This document shows, piece by piece, positions 55,243 through 64,000 of a DNA stretch of 64,000 bases (position 1 is its first letter; each line of letters begins with the position of its first letter). The notes under the pieces were generated by a model. That model was not told where the DNA came from, searched no databases, and saw only the letters and a program-made list of their open reading frames with translations. Source of the DNA: Bos javanicus (lineage: Eukaryota > Chordata > Mammalia > Artiodactyla > Bovidae); NCBI RefSeq assembly GCF_032452875.1, contig NC_083869.1:82392501-82456500 (forward strand). The letters run 5' to 3'. Made by a program: the position numbers and the translations under genes.

Positions 55243-56415
55243 TTTTTTTTTTTTAATTTTAAAAATTTTTTAACTTTACAGTATTGTATTGGTTTTGCCA
55301 TATATCAACATGAATCTGCCACAGGTATACAGGTGTTCCCTATCCTGAACCCTCTTCCCTCCCCATACCATCCCTCTGGATCATCCCAGTGCACCAGCCC
55401 CAAGCATCCAGTATTGTGCATTGAACCTGGACTGGCGACTCGTTTCATACATGATATTATACATGTTTCAATGCCATTCTCCCAAATCATCCCACCCTCT
55501 CCCTCTCCCACAGAATCCAAAAGACTGTTCTATACATCTGTGTCTCTTTTGCTGTCCCATATATAGGGTTATTGTTACCATCTTTCTAAATTCCATATAT
55601 ATGCGTTAGTATACTCTATTGGTGTTTTTCTTTCTGACATACTTCACTCTGTATAATAGGCTCCAGTTTCATCCACCTCATTAAAACTGATTCAAATGTA
55701 TTCTTTTTAATGGCTGAGTAATACTCCATTGTGTATATGTACTACTGCTTTCTTATCCATTCATCTGCTGATGGACATCTAGGTTGCTTCCATGTCCTGG
55801 CTATTATAAACAGTGCTGCGATGAACATTGGGGTACACGTGTCTTTTTCCATTCTGGTTTCCTCAGTGTGTATGCCCAGCAGTGAGATTGCTGGATCATA
55901 AGACAGTTCTATTTCCAGTTTTTTAAGGAATCTCCACACTGTTCTCCATAGTGGCTGTACTAGTTTGCATTCCCACCAACAGTGTAAGAGGGTTCCCTTT
56001 TCTCCACACCCTCTCCAGCATTTATTGCTTGTAGACTTTTGGACAGCAGCCATTCTGACTGGCATGAAATGGTACCTCATAGTGGTTTTGATTTTCATTT
56101 CTCTGATAAAGAGTGATGTTGAGCATCTTTTCATGTGTTTGTTAGCCATCTGTATGTCTTCTTTGGAGAAATGTCTATTTAGTTCCTTGGCCCATTTTTT
56201 GATTGGGTCATTTATTTTTCTGGAATTGAGCTGTAGGAGTTGCTTGTATATTTTTGAGATTAGTTGTCAGTTGCTTCATTTGCTATTATTTTATCCCATT
56301 CTGAAGGCTGTCTTTTCACCCTGCTTATAGTTTCCTTTGTTGTGCAGAAGCTTTTAAGTTTAATTAGGTCCCATTTGTTTATTTTTGCTTTTCTTTCCAA
56401 TATTCTGGGAGGTGG
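55243..56415 (-). mobile_element. Ruminant L1 LINE, 3' 1.2 kb
   Basis: An antisense L1 with T-rich tail, the ruminant 3' UTR (ggttttgccatatatcaacatg...) and the ORF2 3' end. It is 5'-truncated at gggaggtgg. It splits an older repeat, and ttctg (55238-55242 and 56416-56420) is a plausible short duplication. Confidence 0.9.
55742..56149 (-). pseudogene. L1 ORF2 C-terminal fragment
   Basis: A 135-codon open frame. It contains the C-terminal cysteine motif (CWRGCGEKGTLLHCWWEC) and the following LYDPAISLLGI-like region (here LSYDPAISLLGIHTEE). In the full protein this cysteine region helps bind RNA. The fragment has no endonuclease or RT domain because the element is truncated. Confidence 0.85.
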
Positions 56416-56705
56416 TTCTGGCTTGTAGAGATGCACTGCAAGTCATTGACTTGCCATTTCCTCCATCATCTTCAAAGTCACCAATATAATATCTTCCTAT
56501 CTCTCTCTGGTTTTCTCTTCACATCTCCTTGTTTCTCTAACCTATTGCTTCCTTCTTGTAAAGATTCCTATGATTCAGAACCACCCATATAATTCAAGGT
56601 AAAGTCCTCATCTTATAATCCTTAATTCAGTAACATCTGAAATTGTATTTTGCCATATTAGGTAACAGTCACAGCTTGTGTGGATTAAGACATGGACTTC
56701 TTGGG
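56416..56705. mobile_element. Ancient MaLR/MER-like repeat, right part
   Basis: Continuation of the repeat interrupted at 55242: ttctggcttgtagagatgc, cttcttgtaaagattcctatgattc, gccatattaggtaacagtcacag. Confidence 0.5.
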
Positions 56706-57282
56706 TGAAGTGAAGTCATTATTTAGCCAATCATAAAGTCTCAATATTAGACTTAAAGTGTTAATACTCACAATAAAATTATGCTTATTTGGATTGTATA
56801 ATAGAACATTATGATTGAAATTCTTTCTTCTCAATAATATCTGAATTTCACTCATGTCTTGACATTTATTTATTTTATTTTTATTTTAATGATGCCATGT
56901 AATTATTATAAGTAGTGTTAGTATTTCATTACATTGCATAGATTCAAGCCTTATTTTCAAAAAGTGTTTAAGATATTTAGTACTTATATTTAAGTGGCAG
57001 AGCAATTTTTTTTTCCTTTTTCAACCTTAAATCATGATATTAGAGGAGATAATAAATATGCTATCATTAAACTCAACAAACCAGTGTATAATTCTAAATG
57101 CTCCATTATTAAAAATGCGTAAAATATCAGTGAACATGCTCCCAGATTTTGAAGAGTCTGACAGGAGTGATTTAGTAATTCATTCATTTGAAAGCATTTA
57201 AAGCCAGGTTATCAGAAAAACTAATATTTTAGAAAATCTGAGACAAAAATGATAAATATCAGTAAGCCTAGGAAAAATAAAA
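56706..57282. other. Anonymous AT-rich sequence
   Basis: No gene or repeat family is recognised. Confidence 0.4.
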
Positions 57283-57424
57283 CCAACCCAGAGGGAGGGT
57301 AGGGGAGGGAGGAGGGTTCAGGATGGGGAACGTGGGTATACCTGTGGTGGATTCATTTCGATATTTGGCAAAACTAATACAATATTGTAAAGTTTAAAAA
57401 TAAAATAAAATTAAAAAAAAAAAA
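57283..57424 (+). mobile_element. Ruminant L1 3' UTR fragment
   Basis: A G-rich stretch (gagggagggtaggggaggga), then ggttcaggatggggaacgtg, then gatatttggcaaaactaata and an A-rich tail ending at about 57424. It is a strongly 5'-truncated sense insertion with no coding sequence. Confidence 0.9.
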
Positions 57425-57445
57425 AGATTGTAGTAACAAATAGCA

Positions 57446-57650
57446 TTGGGATTTCCCTGGTGGTTCAGACAGTAAAGCGTCTGTCTATAATGCAGGAGAC
57501 AAGGGTTTGATCCCTGGGTTGGGAAGATCCCCTGGAGAAGGAAATGGCAATCCACTCCAGGACTCTTGCCTGGAAAATTCCATGGACAGAGGAGCCTGGT
57601 AGGCTACAGTCCATGGGGTCGAAAAGAGTCAGACACGACTGAACAACTTG
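57446..57650 (+). mobile_element. Bov-tA SINE
   Basis: Head gggatttccctggtggttca, B-box-like ggtttgatcc, and a body ending gactgaacaacttgg. Confidence 0.88.
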
Positions 57651-57689
57651 GTCTTGGATCCAGAGGAATCACATTTAAATCTTGATTTT

Positions 57690-57750
57690 GTTGTGTAGCT
57701 TTGCTGAAGACTGGCTTTTTGTTGCTTAGTTTTGCTGAAGACTGGCTTTA
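57690..57750 (+). repeat. 31-bp tandem duplication
   Basis: Two adjacent copies of a unit (57690-57720 and 57721-57750) share gttg, tag, and ttttgctgaagactggcttt-type text, with a few differences. Confidence 0.85.
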
Positions 57751-57842
57751 TTCATAGACAGCTTTCCTAATAGGCAATTATTAACTTTTACCAAATGTTA
57801 ACACATGTTTTGGGAGCATGGTAGTCTGTTTACAAGTCAGAA

Positions 57843-58055
57843 AGTGAAAGTGAAGACTCTCAGTCATGTCCGACTCTTTGTGACCCCATGGACTGTAGTT
57901 TACCGGGCTTCTCCATCCATGGGATTTTCCAGGCAAGAGTACCAGAGTGGGTTGTTATTTCCTTCTCCAGGTTATCTTCCCAATGCAGGGACAGAACATG
58001 GGTCTCCCATGTTGCAGGCAGATGCTTCACCCTCTGAACCACCAGGGAAGCCCAT
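57843..58055 (-). mobile_element. Bov-tA SINE
   Basis: Antisense body (gtgaagactctcagtcatgt) and head (accaccagggaagccc). A gtcagaa(a/g) string occurs on both sides (about 57836-57843 and 58056-58063). Confidence 0.87.
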
Positions 58056-58423
58056 GTCAGAAGTTTTGTTTAATTCTATGATATTTCTAAATTAACTTGT
58101 TTAAATAAATTCAGCAAATGAAAAAAAAAATGTCCAAAAGTCAATTATTATTAAACTGTCAAACAGTAAAATATGTGGAAAAAGCCTTTAAATGTTAATT
58201 CTTCTAAGGTACATTGGTACGTTGGGTGGGACAACTCAGGATACAGGCAGCGGGCTAGTCAACTTGGTTTATGAAAGGAACTACTCTCCTTTGAAACAGG
58301 AAAGAGTCCCAGATGTTAAACAACTGTCTAGGAACTGAGGGCAGTATTTTGCCTCAAGAGATAATAAGAAATATTATCCTGAGGAAAGTATAAAAGAGAG
58401 ACTTTTCAGTTAATTTGTCTATC
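58056..58423. other. Anonymous sequence
   Basis: No gene or repeat family is recognised. Confidence 0.4.
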
Positions 58424-59686
58424 AGATCAGATCAGTCGCTCAGTCACGTCCAACTCTTTGCGAACCCATGAATTGCAGCACGCCAGGCCTTCCTGTCCAT
58501 CACCAACTCCCGGAGTTCACTGAGACCCACGTTCATAGAGTCAGTGATGCCATCCAGCCATGTCATCCTCTGTCGTCCCCTTCTCCTCCTGCCCCCAATC
58601 CCTCCCAGCATCAGAGTCTTTTCCAATGAGTCAACTCTTCGCATGAGGTGGCCAAAGTACTGGAGCTTCAGCTTCAGCATCATTCCTTCCAAAGAAATCC
58701 CAGGGCTGATCTCCTTCAGAATGGACTGGTTGGATCTCCTTGCAGTCCAAGGGACTCTCAAGAGTCTTCTCCAACACCACAGTTCAAAAGCACCAATTAT
58801 TCGGTGCTCAGCCTTCTTCACAGTCCAACTCTCACATCCATACATGACCACAGGAAAAACCATAGCTTTGACTAGATGAACCTTTGTTGGCAAAGTAATG
58901 TCTCTGCTTTTGAACATGCTATCTAGGTTGGTCATAACTTTCCTTCCAAGGAGTAGGTGTCTTTTAATTTCATGGCTGCAATCACCATCTGCAGTGATTT
59001 TGGAGCCCAGAAAAATAAAGTCTGACACTGTTTCTCCACTGTTTTCCCATCTATTTCCCATGAAGTGATGGAACCAGATGCCATGATCTTCGTTTTCTGA
59101 ATGTTGAGCTTTAAGCCAACTTTTTCACTCTCCTTTTTCACTTTCATCAAGAGGTTTTTGAGTTCCTCTTCACTTTCTGCCATAAGAGTGGTGTCATCTG
59201 CATATCTAAGGTTATTGATATTTCTCCCGGCAATCTTGATTCCAGTTAGTGTTTCTTCCAGTCCAGCGTTTCTCATGATGTACTCTGCATATAAGTTAAA
59301 TAACCAGGGTGACAATATACAGCCTTGACAAACTCCTTTTCCTATTTGGAACCAGTCTGTTGTTCCATGTCCAGTTCTAACTGTTGCTTCCTGACCTGCA
59401 TACAAATTTCTCAAGAGGCAGATCAGGTGTTCTGGTATTCCCATCTCTTTCAGAATTTTCCACAGTTGATTGGAATCCACACAGTCAAAGGCTTTGGCAT
59501 AGTCAATAAAGGAGAAATAGATGTTTTTCTGGAACTCTCTTGCTTTTTCCATGATTCAGCGGATGTTGGCAATTTGATCTCTGGTTTTTCTGCCTTTTCT
59601 AAAACTAGCTTGAACATCAGGAATTTCACGGTTCATATATTGCTGAAGCCTGGCTTGGAGAATTTTGAGCATTACTTTACTAGCAT
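58424..59686 (-). mobile_element. BovB LINE 3' portion (1.26 kb)
   Basis: An antisense copy from the terminal repeats (tcagatcagatcagtcgctc) through RT, stopping at the region before the KAFD motif (ttactttactagca). It is among the least decayed copies here. Confidence 0.92.
58444..59552 (-). pseudogene. BovB ORF2 RT core and C-terminus, two frames
   Basis: The frame 59552-58932 (206 codons) carries FIDYAKAFDCVD, FQIGKGVCQGCILSP, NLYAEYIMRNAGL and LRYADDTTLMAES, so the central RT boxes are all present. The frame 59061-58444 (205 codons) carries the C-terminal region (DFIFLGSKITADGDC, YGCESWTVKKAEH, WLDGITDSMN). One frameshift near 59040 joins them. An in-frame stop at 59553-59555 replaces a tryptophan codon of other copies (TGG to TGA). 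It lacks the endonuclease. Confidence 0.87.
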
Positions 59687-59785
59687 GGATCGTGGAATTG
59701 TTTCCTTTCTGAATCATAGAGTATGTTAACTTCTTCGTCCCATATCCAAGCTTTTGTATCAGGGTTGTCAAGAATAGTAAATCTA

Positions 59786-59907
59786 GGGACTTCCCGGAAG
59801 TCCAGTTGTTAAGACGCCTCATGTACAGTGCACGGGTGCAAGTTCAATCCATAGTCAGGAAACTAATATCCCACGTGTTGTGTGTTTCAGTAAAAAAAAA
59901 AAAAAAA
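59786..59907 (+). mobile_element. CHR-2-type tRNA-derived SINE
   Basis: Text gggacttcccggaagtccag, gcacgggtgcaagttcaatcc and gtcaggaaactaatatccca match the tRNA-derived SINE shared by ruminants and cetaceans. It ends with a 16-bp A run. It is flanked by a perfect 10-bp duplication agtaaatcta (59776-59785 and 59908-59917). Its A tail suggests L1 mobilisation, unlike Bov-A family SINEs. Confidence 0.88.
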
Positions 59908-60106
59908 AGTAAATCTATACAATCTATACTTGTTTTAAACTATATAAGAAAACTACTAGTATAGTTTAACCATGCAAAATCTATTTATATATATTCCCTT
60001 ATATTTATCTTTTCTGATATAATTTATTTTCTGCAATTATTTCTCTTCTCTTCCTTGGAATTGTTTTTGATCTGTCTGAAGAACTACTTTCAGGATTCCT
60101 TTTTGA

Positions 60107-60315
60107 AAGTGTGAAGTGAAGTGTTACTTGCTTAGTCATGTCCAATTTTTTGCAGCGCCATCAGGCTTTTCTGTCCATGGAATTCTCCAGGCAAAAATAC
60201 TAGACTGGGTTGTCATTTCCTTCTCCAGGGGATATTCCTGATCAAGGGATTGAACCTGGGGCTCTTACATTTCAGGCAGACTCTTCATCATCTGAGCCTC
60301 CAGGGAAGCTCTGAC
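60107..60315 (-). mobile_element. Bov-tA SINE, decayed
   Basis: Antisense body (gttacttgcttagtcatgtc) and head (ctgagcctccagggaagctc). Confidence 0.85.
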
Positions 60316-60842
60316 AGTTTTTGATGTAAGGGCAATTTTTAAATTTATTTTTAAAACTGACTTTTGTTCTAAAGTATTTTTTTACTAGTTGTGAAATTCT
60401 AGTTTGTTGATACCCATCATGTTTTTACTTCTTTTATTCCTGTTTGGTGGTCAGCTATATACCTTGTTGCATTTTCATGGTAATGTATCTTTTTTTTAGC
60501 GCTTTTATGATTTTCTCTTATGCTGACTTCCAGTGATTTGCTTATGATAGGTAAACAGGGTATTTTTTGTTTGTTTGTTTGAGAGAGTACAATACATTTA
60601 CTCAGCAATGGATTTACCATACTTGAATTTTATCTTACTGTATTTAATTGAATATTTTAACGTTGGGGATTTTAAAGTTTTTGTCACTACTTTCATTATC
60701 CCAAATGTTTGGGAAGCTGATTTTATTGATTCTCTTGTTTACTAGTAATACAGCACTATCTGCTTTGAAGCTTGGTATTCATAGATTGAGTGCTTGATCT
60801 TATATATGAAAAAAATAAAATGTAAGGATTTAATAACTTTAT
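60316..60842. other. Anonymous sequence
   Basis: It holds a (gttt)n tract at about 60567-60580. The text is T-rich as in old antisense L1 coding sequence, but no family is assignable. Confidence 0.35.
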
Positions 60843-62033
60843 GCTCAAGCTGTTTTAGAAAAGGCAGAGGGAGCAGAGATTAAATTGCCAACATCTGCTG
60901 GATCATGGAAAAAGCAAGAGAGTTCCAGAAAAACGTCTATTTCTGCTTTATTGACTATGCCAAAGCCTTTGACTGTGTGGATCACAATAAACTGTAGGAA
61001 AAATCTGAAAGAGATGGGAATGCCACACCACCTGACATGCCTCTTGAGAAACCTGTATGCAGATCAGGAAGGAACAGTTAGAACTGGACATGGAACAACA
61101 GACTGGTTCCAAATAGGAAAAGGAGTACATCAAGGCCGTATAGTGTCACCCTGCTTATTTAACTTATACGCAGAGTACATCATGAGTAACGCTGGGCTGG
61201 AGGAAGCACAAGCTGGAATCAAGATTGCTGGGAGAAATATCAATGATCTCAGATATTCAGATGACACCACTCTTACGACAGAAAGTGAAGAAGAACTAAA
61301 AAGCCTCTTGATGAAAGTGAAAGAGGAGAGTGAAAAAGTTGGCTTAAAGCTCAACATTCAGAAAACGAAGATCATGGCATCCGGTCCCATAACTTCATGG
61401 CAAATAGATGGGGAAACAGTGGCTGACTTTATTTTTGGGGGCTCCAAAATCACTGCAGATGGTGATTGCAGCCATGAAATTAAAAGATGCTTACTCCTTA
61501 GAAGGAAAGTTAGGACCAACCTAGATAGCATATTAAAAAGCAGAGACATTACTTTGCCAACCAGGGCCCGTCTAGTCAAGGCTATGGTTTTTCCAGTAGT
61601 CATGTATGGATGTGAGAATTGGACTATAAAGAGACCTGAGCACCAAAGAATTGATGCTTTTGAACTGTGGTGTTGGAGAAGACTCTTGAGAGTCCCTTGG
61701 CCTGCAAGGAGATCCAACCAGTCCATCCTAAAGGAGATCAGTCCTGGGTGTTCATTGGTAGGACTGATGTGGAAGCTGAAACTCCAATACTTTGACCACC
61801 TCATGTGAAGAGCATACTCATTTGAAAAGACCCTGATGCTGGGAAAGATTGAAGGCGGGAGGAGAAGGGGATGACAGAGGATGAGATGGTTGGATAGCAT
61901 CACCGACTCAATGGACATGGGTTTGGGTGGACTCCAGGAGTTGGTGATGGACAGGGAGTCCTGGTGTGCTGTGGTTCATGGGGTCGCAAAGAGTCGGACA
62001 CAACTGAGTGACTGAACTGAACTGAACTGAACT
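60843..62033 (+). mobile_element. BovB LINE 3' portion (1.2 kb)
   Basis: A sense copy from the middle of RT (gctcaagctgttttagaaaa) to gactgagtgactgaactgaactgaactgaac. It shares the +1 insertion aactgtaggaaaaatctg with the 44-46 kb copy. Confidence 0.92.
60885..61808 (+). pseudogene. BovB ORF2 RT to C-terminus, 307-codon open frame
   Basis: The longest open frame in the window. It is in the wrong frame until the +1 insertion at about 60994, then reads true ORF2: HHLTCLLRNLYADQEG, FQIGKGVHQG, NLYAEYIMSNAGL, LRYSDDTTLT (YADD changed to YSDD), DFIFGGSKITADGDC, YGCENWTIKRPEHQ, FELWCWRRLLRVPWPAR. It ends at a TGA in the C-terminal region. It lacks the endonuclease and the RT N-terminal half, so it is not a functional protein. 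Confidence 0.85.
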
Positions 62034-62349
62034 GTTCTATCAGAAAGAAGCAACTTATTGTCTTCTAAATTTATGGAGTAAAGGTATGATGATCTTAAAT
62101 GAAGCAAGGACTGAATTTTATAAAAAAAAAATCTTTGCAGTTTTAATAAATCTGAGTCAATCTTTGGTTCTTCCCTACTTCTAGGGAAAATTCCAGCTTC
62201 CCAGATCTTTTTCTCCTCAGATCAGAGACTCTGTGAATTTTCACTTTATTTCTTTCTTCTATTATATTATTCTAGAAGTATAGTTGACATACAATATACA
62301 ATTCTTCCTAACTCTCTACTTATGTTCCTTTCAATGTTTTTAAGTATAT
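62034..62349. other. Anonymous sequence with possible L1 3' UTR scrap
   Basis: At 62265-62310 the text agaagtatagttgacatacaatata resembles an old antisense L1 3' UTR. The rest is not recognised. Confidence 0.35.
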
Positions 62350-62512
62350 AAGCTATGTCTCCCACTCTTGAAAGACTGATCTTATGTAGGATGTGTCTTT
62401 CACGGTGCATTGACACAATGTCCACTGTTTACTACAGCCAAGTGCTGAAGAGGTGTCCCCTGTGGGACTGAGAGTGCCCTCCTGTTGTGGTTGGGCCATG
62501 ATCACTGCCCAC

Positions 62513-63064
62513 ATGTTGATGGGTGGGGTTGGCTCCCAGGCCAGCTGCCTATGAAGTCCAGTTGTCACTGCAATGGATGTGCTGGTAGGTAGGACTGATC
62601 CTCAGCCCATCTGTCTTTGAGGCCTGGTCATATCTGCTGTTGGAGAAGGCAATGGCACCCCACTCCAGTACTCTTGCCTGGAAAATCCCATGGACGGAGG
62701 AGCCTGGTAGGCTGCAGTCCATGGGGTCGCTAGGAGTCGGACACGACTAAGCGACTTCACTTTCACTTTTCACTTTCAGGCATTGGAGAAGGAAATGGCA
62801 ACCCACTCCAGTGTTCTTGCCTGGATAATCCCAGGGACGGGGAAGCCTGGTGGACTGCAGTCTATGGGGTCACACAGAGTTGGACACGACTGAAACAACT
62901 TAGCAGCAGCAGCAGCAGCATATCTGCTGTGCGTGTGCTGGTCAACAAGGCTGGCCCCCAGTATGGCCATCTTCAAGGCCTGGCTGGGACTGCAGCACGT
63001 GTGCTGAGAGAGAGGGGCTGGGCCCCAGCCTGCTTGACCGAGAGGGCTGGCCATGACTACTGGG
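62513..63064 (+). repeat. About 66-bp degenerate tandem repeat, split by BOV-A2
   Basis: Unit starts (a/g)tgt(t/g)(g/c)tg(a/g) at 62513, 62577, 62933 and 62999. After removing the SINE and one TSD copy, spacings are 64, 66 and 66 bp. Units share ggctg-ccccag and gaggcctgg-type cores and have clearly diverged. Confidence 0.7.
62641..62918 (+). mobile_element. BOV-A2 SINE within the tandem array
   Basis: Two Bov-A units with the linker cttcactttcacttttcact and an (agc)n tail. It is flanked by a perfect 12-bp duplication catatctgctgt (62629-62640 and 62919-62930). The minus-strand open frame 62776-63384 crosses it and is therefore chance. Confidence 0.94.
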
Positions 63065-64000
63065 GGCTTCCTTAGTGACGCTGGTTGGGAGGCTCCGCTA
63101 AGACTCTTGTAGACACACTGGTGTACAGTGGTGGCCTTCTGGAGATGGAGCTGATATAAAGGGATACTGGAGCTGGCAAGGGTCATCTTGGGTTGGGGCA
63201 GGAGTGATGGTGCTGGGCTGGGCTGACCATGGGGCGGAGAGGGTGGTGAGCTGGCTTTTAAGGGTGCCAGTGCTGAAGAGAGTAGCTCTCCAAGTAGGGC
63301 AGTAGGAGTTGCTTTGGAGAGGCCGACCCCTGAACTCACAGGTTGGGTGTCTTTGGTCTTCAGGGAAATGCCAGAGCTAGGCACATGGTATTAGTTAGGG
63401 TTATGGAGAATGACAGAAATGGTGTTCACTGGTGCTGAGCCAGCTAGATGGGACAGAAAAGAAAATTTTCATCCACCAGCCCTTCTGTCTCTGGAGAAAG
63501 TTCCACCAGATCCCTGTTCTTCCAGAATATGTCCCAAATTAGTCAGTCATACTCCTCTAGTATGACCCATGTGCTTTTCAAGCTGCTGCTGCTTCTGTGC
63601 TGGGACCTGGAGCAAGTGAATTTGTATGTGAGTCCTTAAAAAGCAGAGTCTAGTTTCCCTACAGTTCTCTAGCTTTCTCATCATATGCCCCACTGGTTCT
63701 CAAAGCCAGGTTTTAAGGGGACTTGTTTTCTCAACTCAAGTTCCCCAGGCTGGGGTGTCCAACATGGTACTCAGACCTCCGACTCTTTAGGGCGGCCTTC
63801 TGTGCTAAAGATATCCCCCTTCCTTGTGAGTCACTGCCCTGGGGGATTGAGTTTTGAATGGGCTGCATAACTGCCCCTCCTGCTCTCCTCAGAGAGTCCT
63901 TTCCTTTTATTCTTAGTTGTAGAAAATCTGTTCTGCTAGACTACAGGTCATTCTCAGCGATAGTTGTTCTACTTGCAGCATAATATGATGTGTCTGTGAC

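Larger units (their letters stand above)
62350..64000. mobile_element. Old GC-richer repeat (unclassified L1- or LTR-like), continues past the window
   Basis: The segment is distinctly GC-richer than the rest of the window. Its right part (63420-64000) has phrases such as ttcccctgggctg-like ttccccaggctggggtgtcc, gtagaaaatctgttctgctag and cattctcagcgatagttgttctac, which I recall from an old, high-copy mammalian repeat but cannot assign. The left part holds a tandem array, listed separately. No protein domain is visible in any frame. Confidence 0.4.

Noticed and set aside
60885..61808. 307-codon open frame as a functional gene
   Set aside because: It is a truncated BovB RT with a shared frameshift, no endonuclease and no RT N-terminus; the open length reflects youth, not function.
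62776..63384. 202-codon minus-strand open frame
   Set aside because: It runs across a BOV-A2 SINE and its TSD into unrelated repeat sequence, so it cannot be an ancestral coding region.
1..64000. A previously undescribed multi-gene system (defence, biosynthetic or other)
   Set aside because: No host coding genes or conserved gene neighbourhood are visible; all domain-bearing frames are parts of retroelements.

Overview
The window is ruminant nuclear DNA, and most likely bovid. The evidence is the dense mix of lineage-specific retroelements: BovB (RTE-type) LINEs, Bov-tA and BOV-A2 SINEs, ruminant-type L1 3' ends and one CHR-2-type SINE. I see no host protein-coding gene, no splice-supported exon set, no structural RNA gene and no CRISPR array. 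Nearly every long open frame lies inside a decayed retroelement or is antisense to one. The rest is AT-rich anonymous sequence, as expected of a gene desert or a very large intron.

Layout. 1-8.6 kb: a 5'-inverted BovB (792-1886), then a three-level nest in which an old L1 (about 2390-3721 and 8046-8525) carries a younger ruminant L1 (3722-8045), which carries a full-length antisense BovB (3810-7465). 8.6-20 kb: a MaLR-type LTR, sparse SINEs, a (TA)n(TG)n microsatellite, a long imperfect hairpin (11360-11510) and unique DNA. 20-28.6 kb: a cluster of sense-strand BovB copies, including two abutting copies sharing one target duplication (21061-22556) and a nearly complete copy (25124-28548). 28.6-36.4 kb: mostly unique DNA with a poly(T)-only insertion (30652-30668) and a U2 snRNA fragment fused to a Bov-tA SINE (33348-33588). 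36.4-42.3 kb: an old antisense endogenous retrovirus with two diverged LTRs and pol and env-TM remnants, interrupted by a Bov-tA, a three-monomer BOV-A2 and a BovB tail. 43.5-47 kb: a BovB inserted head-to-tail into an opposite-strand BovB. 47-58 kb: L1 3' ends, SINEs and AT-rich DNA, including an L1 that splits an older repeat. 58.4-62 kb: two long BovB RT fragments and the CHR-2 SINE. 62.3-64 kb: a GC-richer old repeat with a roughly 66-bp degenerate tandem array split by a BOV-A2.

How the parts relate. No cellular pathway is encoded. BovB machinery (endonuclease plus reverse transcriptase) is the presumed source of mobilisation for Bov-A, BOV-A2 and Bov-tA, which share BovB sequence at their 3' ends. 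L1 machinery is the likely source of the insertions with A-rich tails (L1 ends, CHR-2, the poly(T)-only insertion). All BovB and L1 coding regions here carry stops or frameshifts, so no autonomous element is visible. The value of the window is as a retroelement stratigraphy with many insertions that can be resolved to their target-site duplications (TSDs). Family names come from recognition, not from a database search.
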